Shown: positions 1 to 6,122, counted from the stretch's first letter. The stretch is 6,764 bases of DNA from an uncultured Clostridia bacterium (GCA_947165745.1 CAMVBO010000097.1:1-6764), one strand, 5' to 3'. Notes: a model not told the origin generated them from the letters alone. Made by a program: numbers and translations.

Positions 1-412
1 GGCCGCACACGGCGCACTTCTCCATGCACTTGCCCTCGACGCGGCGGTAGTCGTGCTCGACATAGCGCTCCGCGCCGCAGGTGGCGCACTTCTCCGTACA
101 GGTGTCCGGCAGGCGCTGCCAGTCGTGGTCCTCCCATTTGATGCTGGTGGTGTCTCCGCAGACGGCGCACTTCAATTTGCACTGGCCGGGCACGCGCTCG
201 AAGGTATGATGAGCGTCATGGCCGGGAACGTACCTCGCCTCCGCGCCGCAGCGCGAGCACACGTCGTAGCATTTTCCCGGGACGGTCTGATATTCGTGTT
301 GAAGGACAAGACACCTCCCGCACTTGCAACGCCCGACGCATTCCTTGCCGTTGGGCGCGTAAGGGATGGGCTGCTTGTAGCTGTTTTCGATGTTTACGAC
401 GTATCTCGCCAT
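1..412 (-). CDS. Tandem zinc-knuckle repeat protein, C-terminus cut by the left window edge
   Basis: I do not recognise a named family. The visible 137 residues carry five Cys clusters, each Cys-x3-Cys-(x2)-Cys in style: C25/C29/C31/C34, C48/C52/C55, C78/C82/C85, C105/C109/C112 and C129/C133/C136. They recur every 24-30 residues, mostly followed by Gly. Between clusters are His residues in an H-x-W/Y context (H39, H96, H120), then a V/L-P/E-G/D-x-C lead into the next cluster. This looks like an array of small zinc-binding knuckles joined head to tail. There is no signal peptide or membrane segment, so it is probably cytosolic. The ATG at 412 is chosen because AGGAGGA (421-427) sits 8 nt upstream. 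It follows the membrane gene at 452-979 by 39 bp, consistent with co-transcription. The reading frame is still open at base 1, so total length and repeat number are unknown. A role in protein or nucleic-acid binding is possible but not shown. Confidence 0.85.
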   Translation of the reverse strand, partial: MARYVVNIENSYKQPIPYAPNGKECVGRCKCGRCLVLQHEYQTVPGKCYDVCSRCGAEARYVPGHDAHHTFERVPGQCKLKCAVCGDTTSIKWEDHDWQRLPDTCTEKCATCGAERYVEHDYRRVEGKCMEKCAVCG

Positions 413-451
413 GGTTCTTATCCTCCTGACAGGTGTGTTGCTGAACGGTAT

Positions 452-979
452 TCAACCCCAGAATTTGGACACGATGGCCCAGAAGGGGCGTATCCTGTGC
501 TTCCGCGACAGGCGCAGGGCCAGGATCAGGTGGCGCATGAAGGGCGTCAGCGCGAACACGGCCGCCACGCCCATGCAGGCCTGCAGCGCTCCCGGCAGAA
601 AGCGGGCCATGTCAATGGGATGAGGATTGGCGGGATTGATGATGGCTTTGATGATGGCTTCTATCGCCAGCACGAACCCCGCCGCCAGCAGCGTCAGCCC
701 CGCGCCCAGCAGTGCCCCGTACAGGATGCTGCGTATGATGCGGCAGGGCATGCAGATGTGGGTCGTGCCCCGGGCAGCGCTGATGCGCTTGTTGCCCACG
801 GCATAGGTGGTGTTCCGGCTTCGGCCCACCTCCCGCCCGTTTTCGTAGTAGACGGTGTCCGTGCCGGGGGTGAATTGGGCGATTTTGCCCCGAGCGTTTT
901 TCCTCACGACATAGTCCCAGCAGGCGCAGCTTCTCTCCCTGCCGCAGACATCGCATACGGCCTGTTCGCGCCTCGCCAT
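452..979 (-). CDS. Zinc-binding two-helix membrane protein (split Cys-x2-Cys family, copy 3)
   Basis: This is a 175-residue protein of unknown function. The N-terminus has C9-x2-C12 plus C18 and C20. A second pair, C76-x2-C79, follows 63 residues after C12, and together they could form one zinc ribbon split by an insert. Two hydrophobic segments follow, about residues 83-109 and 126-148, then a basic tail (RLSRKHRIR). The positive tail and lack of a signal peptide suggest the zinc-binding part is cytoplasmic. The same plan occurs in the genes at 2162-2761 and 6123-6764. The first helix ends in AIINP, as in the right-edge gene, and 15 bases are identical there (632-646 and 6357-6371), which supports common ancestry. 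The ATG at 979 has AAAGGAGG (989-996) 9 nt upstream. The next gene downstream starts 39 bp beyond the stop. Upstream is a 180-bp repeat-filled gap. Coding call is strong; function is unknown. Confidence 0.88.
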   Translation of the reverse strand: MARREQAVCDVCGRERSCACWDYVVRKNARGKIAQFTPGTDTVYYENGREVGRSRNTTYAVGNKRISAARGTTHICMPCRIIRSILYGALLGAGLTLLAAGFVLAIEAIIKAIINPANPHPIDMARFLPGALQACMGVAAVFALTPFMRHLILALRLSRKHRIRPFWAIVSKFWG

Positions 980-988
980 GTATGTAAG

Positions 989-996
989 CCTCCTTT
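989..996 (-). promoter_or_regulatory. Ribosome-binding site AAAGGAGG for the gene at 452-979
   Basis: The site is 9 nt from the ATG at 979. It supports that start over a frame-shifted reading that continues upstream to 1010 or 1095 in other frames, which have no comparable site. Confidence 0.8.
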
Positions 997-1009
997 ATGA
1001 AACGAGTCA

Positions 1010-1026
1010 AAGGGGTCTGTCTCCTT
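1010..1026. repeat. Short imperfect palindrome AAGGGG-TCTGT-CTCCTT
   Basis: Six-base arms (1010-1015 and 1021-1026) flank a five-base loop, with one G-T wobble in the stem. It lies in the leader of the gene at 452-979, next to several other short palindromes, and resembles repeat debris rather than a regulator. By itself it is weak; its location in the repeat cluster is the reason to list it. Confidence 0.4.
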
Positions 1027-1034
1027 CTGAATCA

Positions 1035-1058
1035 GCGTCAATTCTTCAATCGTTGGAG
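1035..1058 (+). repeat. Direct repeat copy A (24 bp)
   Basis: This matches 2159-2182 at 21 of 24 bases without gaps and in the same orientation, both beginning GCGTCAAT and sharing CTTCAATCG. Read on the minus strand, copy A would encode LQRLKN followed by a stop, compared with the real C-terminus LDRLKD at 2162-2182. Copy A has no gene attached, so it looks like an orphaned 3' end or a recombination site. A chance match of this quality within a window of this size is unlikely (my rough estimate is well below 1 in 100). Confidence 0.75.
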
Positions 1059-1060
1059 AT

Positions 1061-1132
1061 GTGTTTCGGGGATGGTTCTCTTGACACATATTCACAGGTC
1101 AGGATGTGCCGGGAGAACCGTCCCCGAAACAC
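1061..1132. repeat. Inverted repeat, 27-bp arms, of a GAACCGTCCCC-core repeat family
   Basis: The arms are 1061-1087 and 1106-1132, matching at 23 of 27 positions and separated by an 18-base loop. In a plus-strand RNA three of the four mismatches become G-U wobbles, so it would fold better from the plus strand, although the genes run on the minus strand. Each arm carries the core found also at 1136-1161 and 2110-2138 (one base differs in the left arm). The shape suggests REP-like elements. I recall similar GGGGACGGTTCTC repeats in Clostridia but cannot verify that here. It could also act as a cruciform or a transcript-stabilising hairpin downstream of the gene at 1160-2059. Confidence 0.75.
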
Positions 1133-1135
1133 GCA

Positions 1136-1161
1136 GAGAAAGGGAACCGTCCCCTTGTCTC
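1136..1161. repeat. REP-like hairpin overlapping the stop codon of the gene at 1160-2059
   Basis: GAGA and AAGGG (1136-1144) pair with CCCTT and TCTC (1152-1156, 1158-1161), leaving one bulged base and a seven-base loop. This gives nine base pairs. The loop region carries the shared core ending in ACCGTCCCC. On the minus strand the hairpin begins within the TGA stop (1160-1162). No U-run follows, so a classical intrinsic terminator is not supported, though transcript-end protection or attenuation is possible. Confidence 0.6.
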
Positions 1162-2059
1162 ATTCGCCTATGACCACGTCGTATGCGTATTTCGTCAGTT
1201 GGTCCTCGCTCATAAAGGCGACGGACATCGGGATCTGTCCTTTGTAGGCAGTGGGGTCGTAATAAATCACCTGTACGTAGTAGCCAACCTCTCCGCCCGC
1301 GACGATTTCAGAGCCAAGTTCATTGTTCAGGGAAAAGTCGGCATCGCTCCAGCCCCGGCCATCGCCCCTCCAGCCGAAGCTTCCTTCATCGAACTGCATT
1401 TCACCGGTAAGCATTTCGGCTTCGATTTCATAGGTGACATTGCTGCGGCAGCTGTAGCCGAACACCACATACTGCTCTGTTTCATCGCTTTGCCGCGTCT
1501 TGTCATATCTGAAGACCATCGGATAGCCTGACGTATAAATGCGCCTGATCTGGTCCACCGACTTCACGCATTCGAGGGCATAGCTGCACTCCTTGGTGGT
1601 CAGGAACGGTTCGCCCAGCGCGAGATGGACCGTCAATGTCTCTTCGTCGCGCGCTTCCAGCACGGCGTTTTCCGGATAATAGATGTCCATGTCGCCGCCG
1701 ACGCCGTGGTAAACGATCTCCATCTCCACAGCGTCGTCGCCCGCGAGGAAGCGCAGGTCGCCGTTCTCCTCCGTCGCGCTGTCCTTGAGCGCGTATCCCG
1801 CTTCGGCCATGGCCGCGCCCAGGGCCTGATAGGCGTTTTCGGACACGCTGTAATAATGATAGACGAGCCTTCCGTCGTCGTCCTTCCTGACGCTCTCATG
1901 GTCATACCAGCTCACCTGTTCCAGGCTGGGCATCACCACGGCCTCCGGCGCCTGCTCCTCTGGCGCGGGTTCGGATAGCGACGGCAGGATGGACTCGGCA
2001 AGGCAGGCTGTGGTCAGAAGCATGGCAAGTACAAGAGCAAATGAGATGATGGTACGCAT
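1160..2059 (-). CDS. Secreted or lipid-anchored protein of unknown function, bracketed by repeats
   Basis: This 299-residue protein is not recognised. It starts with an export signal: MRT, a hydrophobic core to about residue 16, then TTACLAES. Cysteine 19 follows TTA, a poor lipobox, so either lipoprotein processing at C19 or ordinary cleavage after LA at residue 21 is possible. Residues 22-48 are Pro/Glu-rich and look like a flexible spacer. Residues 64-130 appear to be an alpha/beta domain (VYHYYSVSENAYQALG, later MDIYYPENA). The rest to 299 is rich in beta-type and aromatic residues, with C158, C163 and C204. The ATG at 2059 has AGGAGG (2067-2072) 7 nt upstream. It appears less GC-rich than the gene at 2848-4878. 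It is flanked on both sides by GAACCGTCCCC repeats and by a 24-bp direct repeat, which suggests it arrived or moved as a unit. Function is unknown; an extracytoplasmic location is likely. Confidence 0.88.
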   Translation of the reverse strand: MRTIISFALVLAMLLTTACLAESILPSLSEPAPEEQAPEAVVMPSLEQVSWYDHESVRKDDDGRLVYHYYSVSENAYQALGAAMAEAGYALKDSATEENGDLRFLAGDDAVEMEIVYHGVGGDMDIYYPENAVLEARDEETLTVHLALGEPFLTTKECSYALECVKSVDQIRRIYTSGYPMVFRYDKTRQSDETEQYVVFGYSCRSNVTYEIEAEMLTGEMQFDEGSFGWRGDGRGWSDADFSLNNELGSEIVAGGEVGYYVQVIYYDPTAYKGQIPMSVAFMSEDQLTKYAYDVVIGE

Positions 2060-2109
2060 TGATATTCCTCCTCATCATGTCGTTCAGTCGTTCGAAGTGC
2101 GATTCATGT

Positions 2110-2138
2110 GTGTCAAGAGAACCGTCCCCATGGTACAC
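2110..2138. repeat. REP-like element upstream of the gene at 1160-2059
   Basis: It contains GTGTCAAGAGAACCGTCCCC, which matches the reverse complement of the left arm of the 1061-1132 inverted repeat at all but one of those 20 bases. Its ends (TGTGT at 2109-2113 and ACACA at 2135-2139) are complementary, but the interior pairs poorly. It occupies most of the 102-bp gap between the genes at 2162-2761 and 1160-2059. Confidence 0.7.
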
Positions 2139-2158
2139 AGCCTGTCCCTGCCGACCCT

Positions 2159-2182
2159 GCGTCAATCCTTCAATCGGTCGAG
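2159..2182 (+). repeat. Direct repeat copy B (24 bp), overlapping a gene 3' end
   Basis: This is the partner of 1035-1058, with three mismatches. On the minus strand it holds the last codons LDRLKD and the TGA stop of the gene at 2162-2761. A repeat that restores a gene's 3' end is the usual geometry of site-specific integration, but no integrase is visible in the window. Confidence 0.75.
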
Positions 2183-2761
2183 CCAGGGGCTGGTCATCTG
2201 GTCGAAGAACACCTCGGGCTTCTGTTCGGACTGCCCGCGGGCGGCCTTCAGCCCCTTGATATCCCAGGCGGCCCGCACGATGAACATCGCGCCGAAGAAC
2301 AGCAGGAAGAGGGCGCAGCCCAGGAACGTGAAATCCGAATTGCCGCCGCGCACCTGACGGACGTAGACCACGGCGCACAGCACGGCCAGCGCCGCCGCGC
2401 CGATGGCCAGCAGGATGAAGGCCGCGGCGCTGCTCTTGCGATAGCCCCACCTCTGCTCCGCGCCGCAGTGGGGACACTTCTTATACTTGTCCAGCATGGC
2501 GAAATTGCCCTTTTTCACCGCCCGCCGGTTGTACAGCACCTCGCCGCGCAATCGGGAAACCGCTTCCGCCTGATGCTGCTCGCGGGACTGGTCGCTAATG
2601 GCGAGTTTGTCGGCGTGGCGGGAGGACACCGTCGCCTCGTCCTTTCCGGCCAGCTCCGCCCTGCCGGTCACCTCCCTGCCGCACTTGCCGCAGGTGTAGC
2701 GATAGGGCACCTCCGCCATCGCGTAGAAGCTGAAGGTCTTGGTATACTCGTAATGGGCCAT
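2162..2761 (-). CDS. Zinc-binding two-helix membrane protein (split Cys-x2-Cys family, copy 2)
   Basis: This 199-residue protein of unknown function has Y-x-YTC24-x2-C27 near the N-terminus and KKC96-PH-C99 in the middle. The 68 residues between them are polar and probably helical (residues about 38-90). Two transmembrane segments follow, about 111-134 and 145-163, then a charged tail ending LDRLKD. The two Cys pairs most likely bind one zinc ion as a split zinc ribbon on the cytoplasmic side. It aligns in layout with the right-edge gene: YTC-x2-C and KCPHC-x3-Q-x-W occur in both. The frame extends nine codons further to an ATG at 2788, but the start at 2761 is preferred because AAAGGAGG (2769-2776) lies 7 nt before it, inside that extension. 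It sits 86 bp after the peptidoglycan-binding gene. Its 3' end carries direct repeat copy B. Confidence 0.88.
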   Translation of the reverse strand: MAHYEYTKTFSFYAMAEVPYRYTCGKCGREVTGRAELAGKDEATVSSRHADKLAISDQSREQHQAEAVSRLRGEVLYNRRAVKKGNFAMLDKYKKCPHCGAEQRWGYRKSSAAAFILLAIGAAALAVLCAVVYVRQVRGGNSDFTFLGCALFLLFFGAMFIVRAAWDIKGLKAARGQSEQKPEVFFDQMTSPWLDRLKD

Positions 2762-2768
2762 GGGATTG

Positions 2769-2776
2769 CCTCCTTT
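2769..2776 (-). promoter_or_regulatory. Ribosome-binding site AAAGGAGG deciding the start at 2761
   Basis: This site is 7 nt upstream of the ATG at 2761 and would lie inside the coding region if the in-frame ATG at 2788 were used. No comparable site precedes 2788, so the shorter protein is preferred. Confidence 0.8.
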
Positions 2777-2847
2777 GAGTTTGGTCAAGCATTCGTTTGT
2801 TCAGGTTCGCATTGGCACAGGCCGTCAACGCTCTGTCGTCGGGTCGA

Positions 2848-4878
2848 TCAGAAGTCGCTCCAGCTCTCCCAGTCGGAGCCCACGCCCTCGGCGTCGGGGT
2901 TGTCCTCCTGCACGTTCACGGTGATGGTGGAGCGATAGTTCCTTTCCAGCGCCACCTCCTGGGAGCCGTCGTCGAAGGTCATGATCTCGTACTGGCCCTC
3001 GGGTCGCTCGCCGAAGGCCTCCTCCTCGCCGTACCAGTTCTTCCCGACGCCGTCCTTGATGACGTAGGTGCCCGCGGGCAGCGAACAGGTGGCCTTGCCG
3101 GTGCCGCCGATGAACATCGTGCGGGCCAGCACGCCGCCCTCGGTATAGACCTTGACCAGCATCGCGGTGTCCGCGTCGGTGTTGAACTGCACGGCTAGCT
3201 CGGCGTTGCTGCCCTTGACCTCGGGGTTTTTGTACAGCACGCCGGTCTTGGGCCAGGGCTGGACGCAGGCCTCGGCGCGCGCCTGGCAGTCGCCCCACCC
3301 GCATTCTTCAAACAGGGCCTTCGCCGAGGCGTATTTCCCCCGGGCCGCCAGCGCGCAGGCGCGCGTGTAATCGTACTCGCCGGCGTCCATCTGGCCCATC
3401 AGCAGCGCGTCGGCGGTGTCGGGGTCGGCGGTGACGAGCAGCCGGGGCAGCAGCGCGGCATAGCCCGCCGCGTCCAGCGCTTCGGTCTGCTCCAATCCGA
3501 AGGCCGCCTGCACGGCGTTCAGCGCGGCGATGGTCTTGGGGCCGACGTTGCCGTCCACGGCGATGTCCTGGCCGAAGGCCACCAGCGTCTGCTGCACGCC
3601 CCTGGCGGCGTTGCCCTTGCTGCCCTTTTGGATCACCTCGCCGGCGAACAGCGCGTCATAAGTGGCGCGATAAGCATCGTCATTCAGCGCGGCCAGCACG
3701 TCGTCCACGGACGCCCCCCCGGAGGCCACGGGCGCGGGCGCTTCGGCAGGCTCCTCGGCAGGCGTCTCGGTGGCTTCCGGGGTGGGCTCCGGCGCGGATT
3801 CCTCTGTCGGCGTGGGCGTCGGTTCGGGCGTCGGGGCCTCAGTGGGTTCCGGGGTGGGCTCGGGCGTCGGCTCCGGCGTGGGCGCGGTGCGCGCGGCCTG
3901 AACCAGTTCAGCCAGCCGCTCCACCGCCCTTTCCTTGCGGTACTCGCCGCTGGCACCGGAGGACACGGGAATGCCGTTGATGGTCTGCACGGTGATGGTC
4001 TGGGGCGGCTGCACCGTCGCCACCTTCTCCTCATAGAGTTTGTCCGTCTCCAGATCGAACAGTGAAAGCCACGTATTCGTCTCGTTCGCCGCGCCGCCGC
4101 CGATGCCGCTGTACCAGCCCACCTGAGAATAGGTGGGATGGATGACCGCCGCCCAGCGGGCGGTCTCGAGGCTCGCCGCCCGGTATTCCCGGGAGAAAAT
4201 CAGATCATAACTGTCTTCGGAATCCACGGTCAGCACCTGGCTGGGCGTGGCGCCCTCCCCGGAGGCGCTATAGATGGCAACGACCACATCCCCGGTACAG
4301 GCCGCTTCGTCGATAAAAGCGCCGCTCTCATTGATAGCCCGCACATGCAGCGCGTTCAGCGCCTCGATAGCCAGCTCCTCCGCCGTTGGCAGGGGCAGCT
4401 TCTCCCCGTCCGTCGGCAGGCCGTCCAGCGGATAGATCGCGCCGTCGCACAGCAGGTCCAGGTCCTCAAGGGCATAGAAGTTTTCGCAGTAGAACAGGAT
4501 GTCGAACACCCGCGTCGCCTGGTCGTCGGGCGTCACCACCTGGAAGATGCGGCTGGCGCTGCCCTCGGATTCGGCATAAAGGCTCATCGCGGGCGCGATC
4601 TCGCCTTCGATCTGCTCCGGGGTCACATCCTCGCCGCCTTCCGCGACGGCGAAGCGCACAAGGTACACCTCGCCGTGGGCCGGGAAGGGATCGCTGGTGC
4701 TGGCGTTCAGCAGGTCCCAGCTCTCATAGGCATCGGTGAACAGCTGCGGCTCGAAGGCCAGGTCGCCGAGGCGCACGGGCTCGCCCGCCTCGGCCCGGAC
4801 ATAGGCGTCGCCCTCCGCCAGCGCCAGCGGGGCGCACAGCAGCGCAAGGGCCAACAGGATCGAAAAGAACTTTTTCAT
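2848..4878 (-). CDS. Secreted multidomain protein with a peptidoglycan-binding domain
   Basis: This 676-residue protein is exported: the signal peptide is residues 1-21, with probable cleavage at LALA/EG. Residues 22-180 look like a beta-sandwich (VYLVRFAVAEGG), perhaps telokin/Ig-like. Residues 185-330 form a second unassigned region. Residues 331-385 are a TPEP-type Pro/Thr/Glu linker. Residues 413-480 match peptidoglycan-binding domain 1: QKGSKGNAARGVQQTL, then VDGNVGPKTIAALNAVQ and a second GLEQ half. Residues 500-535 resemble one tetratricopeptide-like helix pair (ALAARGKYASAKALFEECG). Residues 545-657 are a beta domain with LPAGTYVIKDG and WYGEEEAFG. I see no catalytic motif of a hydrolase, so it may be a wall-bound adaptor or binding protein. 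AGGAGG (4886-4891) is 7 nt before the ATG. The DUF6273-like gene ends 67 bp upstream. The domain reading beyond the signal peptide, linker and binding domain is tentative. Confidence 0.9.
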   Translation of the reverse strand: MKKFFSILLALALLCAPLALAEGDAYVRAEAGEPVRLGDLAFEPQLFTDAYESWDLLNASTSDPFPAHGEVYLVRFAVAEGGEDVTPEQIEGEIAPAMSLYAESEGSASRIFQVVTPDDQATRVFDILFYCENFYALEDLDLLCDGAIYPLDGLPTDGEKLPLPTAEELAIEALNALHVRAINESGAFIDEAACTGDVVVAIYSASGEGATPSQVLTVDSEDSYDLIFSREYRAASLETARWAAVIHPTYSQVGWYSGIGGGAANETNTWLSLFDLETDKLYEEKVATVQPPQTITVQTINGIPVSSGASGEYRKERAVERLAELVQAARTAPTPEPTPEPTPEPTEAPTPEPTPTPTEESAPEPTPEATETPAEEPAEAPAPVASGGASVDDVLAALNDDAYRATYDALFAGEVIQKGSKGNAARGVQQTLVAFGQDIAVDGNVGPKTIAALNAVQAAFGLEQTEALDAAGYAALLPRLLVTADPDTADALLMGQMDAGEYDYTRACALAARGKYASAKALFEECGWGDCQARAEACVQPWPKTGVLYKNPEVKGSNAELAVQFNTDADTAMLVKVYTEGGVLARTMFIGGTGKATCSLPAGTYVIKDGVGKNWYGEEEAFGERPEGQYEIMTFDDGSQEVALERNYRSTITVNVQEDNPDAEGVGSDWESWSDF
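3724..3888 (-). repeat. Low-complexity repeat coding for the TPEP linker
   Basis: This stretch encodes residues 331-385 of the peptidoglycan-binding protein, with TPEP units in the first half and looser Ala/Glu/Pro sequence after. The DNA is correspondingly repetitive (GGGCTCCGG and GGCGTGGGC variants). Such linkers usually span the cell wall or separate domains. Slippage could change its length between strains. Confidence 0.8.
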
Positions 4879-4945
4879 CTTGGAACCTCCTCATGCGTAT
4901 GTGGGTAAAAGTTGAATCTCATGGCGCGTTTCGGAAAAAACCGGA

Positions 4946-5602
4946 TCAATTCTCCAGCTTCACCGTCAGCGCCGGACGGACGCCCATGCGGTTGAGGTCA
5001 GCCGGGTAATAGTTCAGCTCACCGCTTGTGTAGAGCACGAGCGCGGCATGGTCGTCCGGGCCCGGAGAGCGCAGCCACCAGGCGGAGGCGGAATCGCTGG
5101 TCCCGGATGTGCATCGGGCCTCGGCGTACGCCGTCGCTTCAGGAATGGTGATGGTGTCGGCGAACGTCATCAGCTCCTTGTAGCTCAGCAGAAAGACCTT
5201 GTCCGTCGTGCTGCCGCCGCTCGCGGGCAGCCCCGGATAGCCGTCGGCCATGGTGTTGGCGTTGGTGGTATCGAAGATTCGCGCCTGCTCCTCCTCCGTA
5301 AACGCCGCGTTCAGGAAGGCATCGTTCAGCCAGCTTCGAAGCGAACAGCTTTCCCACGGCGCGGAGCCAAAGCCGTCGTTGAAATACTGCGCGTCCAGAC
5401 AGTCGCGGCTCAGCAGCAGCGCGTGATTCCCAAAATGCGTCAGTATAATCCACTCAATCGGCTCCGGGCCGTTGTCCGGGTCGTTGTCCTGTTCGTAATG
5501 GCCGAAGGTGACGACGCGGATCTCCTGCTCCTCACAGCAGGCGACGCACAGGCCCGCCACGGCCAGCGCACATGTCAACAGGATCGCAAGCAGCTTTTTC
5601 AT
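4946..5602 (-). CDS. Secreted DUF6273-like protein
   Basis: This 218-residue protein shows the pattern I associate with DUF6273, a family common in Clostridia with unknown role. Hallmarks in order are FGHYEQDNDPDNGPEPIEW (33-51), LLLSRDCLDAQYFN (62-75), a W-E-x4-LRSWLND stretch (83-94), AF-x3-EQARI (100-109), DKVFLLSYKEL (134-144), WWLRSPG (175-181) and GVRPALTV (207-214). The layout resembles a compact C-type-lectin or sulfatase-modifying-like fold, but that link is inference. Residues 1-23 are an export signal rich in Cys (C11, C19, C22, C23). No perfect lipobox is present, so a secreted or a lipid-anchored form are both possible. The ATG at 5602 has AGGAGG (5610-5615) 7 nt upstream. It begins 28 bp after the stop of the lipoprotein gene at 5631-6086, so the two are almost certainly co-transcribed. 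Confidence 0.9.
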   Translation of the reverse strand: MKKLLAILLTCALAVAGLCVACCEEQEIRVVTFGHYEQDNDPDNGPEPIEWIILTHFGNHALLLSRDCLDAQYFNDGFGSAPWESCSLRSWLNDAFLNAAFTEEEQARIFDTTNANTMADGYPGLPASGGSTTDKVFLLSYKELMTFADTITIPEATAYAEARCTSGTSDSASAWWLRSPGPDDHAALVLYTSGELNYYPADLNRMGVRPALTVKLEN

Positions 5603-5630
5603 AGTCCTACCTCCTCGCCGCGCGTCGGGT

Positions 5631-6086
5631 CTACGGGTTGTAGGTGAACTGGTATTCCCTGTCGCCCAGCGCGCTGCCGTCCAGCGTGAAAGTGAGGGCA
5701 GAGGCCTCGGTGCCCTCCGGCACGGTGTAGAACAGGGTCATGGTGTTGGCGGCATACTCGCTCGCCTTTTCGGGCCAGTAGCCCCAGACCTGATCGCCCG
5801 CGCCGCCGTCGAAGGTCAGCTTGCAGCCGTCGTTGATGCGGCTGTACATGGCCTTGCGGAAGTCGTCGCCCTTCGCGCCGTCGGCGGTGAAACCCTCGGC
5901 CAGCGTGGCGGTAAACACGATCTTGAAGATGGACTTGCCCTCGTAGTTGACCCGGACGCCGCCGTTCATGGGAATCGCGTCCACGAACTCAGCGGAGATG
6001 ACCTTGCATTCGGCCTTGTGGGGGCCGCAGCCAGCCAGCACCAGCGCCAGCGCGAGAACGAAAATCATTGCAATCAGCTTTTTCAC
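5631..6086 (-). CDS. Small lipoprotein, GTG start
   Basis: This 151-residue protein has a clear lipoprotein signal: MKK, a hydrophobic core and LVLAGC with the lipidated cysteine at residue 20. It should be anchored to the outer face of the cytoplasmic membrane. The mature part is short and beta-rich (VRVNYEGKSIFKIVFTATL at 44-62, MTLFYTVPEG and LTFTLDGSALG near the C-terminus), a little like Ig-type or DUF4352-like domains, but I do not assign a family. C27 and C88 could pair. The start codon is GTG at 6086. It is supported by AAAGGAGG (6095-6102), 8 nt upstream, and by the MKK n-region it gives. A later in-frame ATG at residue 7 would remove the positive charges and has no site. Neighbours are the zinc-ribbon membrane gene 36 bp upstream and the DUF6273-like gene 28 bp downstream. 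Confidence 0.9.
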   Translation of the reverse strand: MKKLIAMIFVLALALVLAGCGPHKAECKVISAEFVDAIPMNGGVRVNYEGKSIFKIVFTATLAEGFTADGAKGDDFRKAMYSRINDGCKLTFDGGAGDQVWGYWPEKASEYAANTMTLFYTVPEGTEASALTFTLDGSALGDREYQFTYNP

Positions 6087-6094
6087 GGGATTGA

Positions 6095-6102
6095 CCTCCT
6101 TT
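6095..6102 (-). promoter_or_regulatory. Ribosome-binding site AAAGGAGG deciding the GTG start at 6086
   Basis: It lies 8 nt upstream of the GTG. No similar site precedes the next in-frame ATG, so GTG initiation is favoured. Confidence 0.8.
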
Positions 6103-6122
6103 TGTTGTGTGTGATGGTTGGT

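Noticed and set aside
53..1000. Long plus-strand open frame of 315 codons
   Set aside because: It runs antisense across two well-supported minus-strand genes and the gap between them, has no ribosome-binding site, and reads as Ala/Arg/Gly-rich shadow sequence typical of high-GC DNA.
2080..2125. Minus-strand TTGACA within the repeat upstream of the gene at 1160-2059, resembling a -35 box
   Set aside because: No acceptable -10 hexamer lies 16-18 nt downstream, and the hexamer is part of the repeat sequence, which also carries it in the copy at 1081-1086.
2762..2788. Upstream in-frame ATG at 2788 for the gene at 2162-2761
   Set aside because: The extra nine codons consist of the ribosome-binding site for the ATG at 2761, and no site precedes 2788.
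2108..2938. Plus-strand open frame of 276 codons
   Set aside because: It begins inside a repeat element, crosses three minus-strand features, and has shadow-like composition.
3724..3888. Tandem repetition as a CRISPR-like or satellite array
   Set aside because: The repetition follows the reading frame of a TPEP protein linker and has no regular repeat-spacer structure.
4138..4908. Plus-strand open frame of 256 codons opposite the peptidoglycan-binding gene
   Set aside because: It is antisense to the signal peptide and N-terminal region of a convincing secreted protein, and it shows no recognisable domain or initiation signal.
4879..4945. CGG-TTTTTT-CCG on the minus strand as a terminator after the DUF6273-like gene
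   Set aside because: The stem would be only 3-4 bp, with the T-run in the loop rather than after it.
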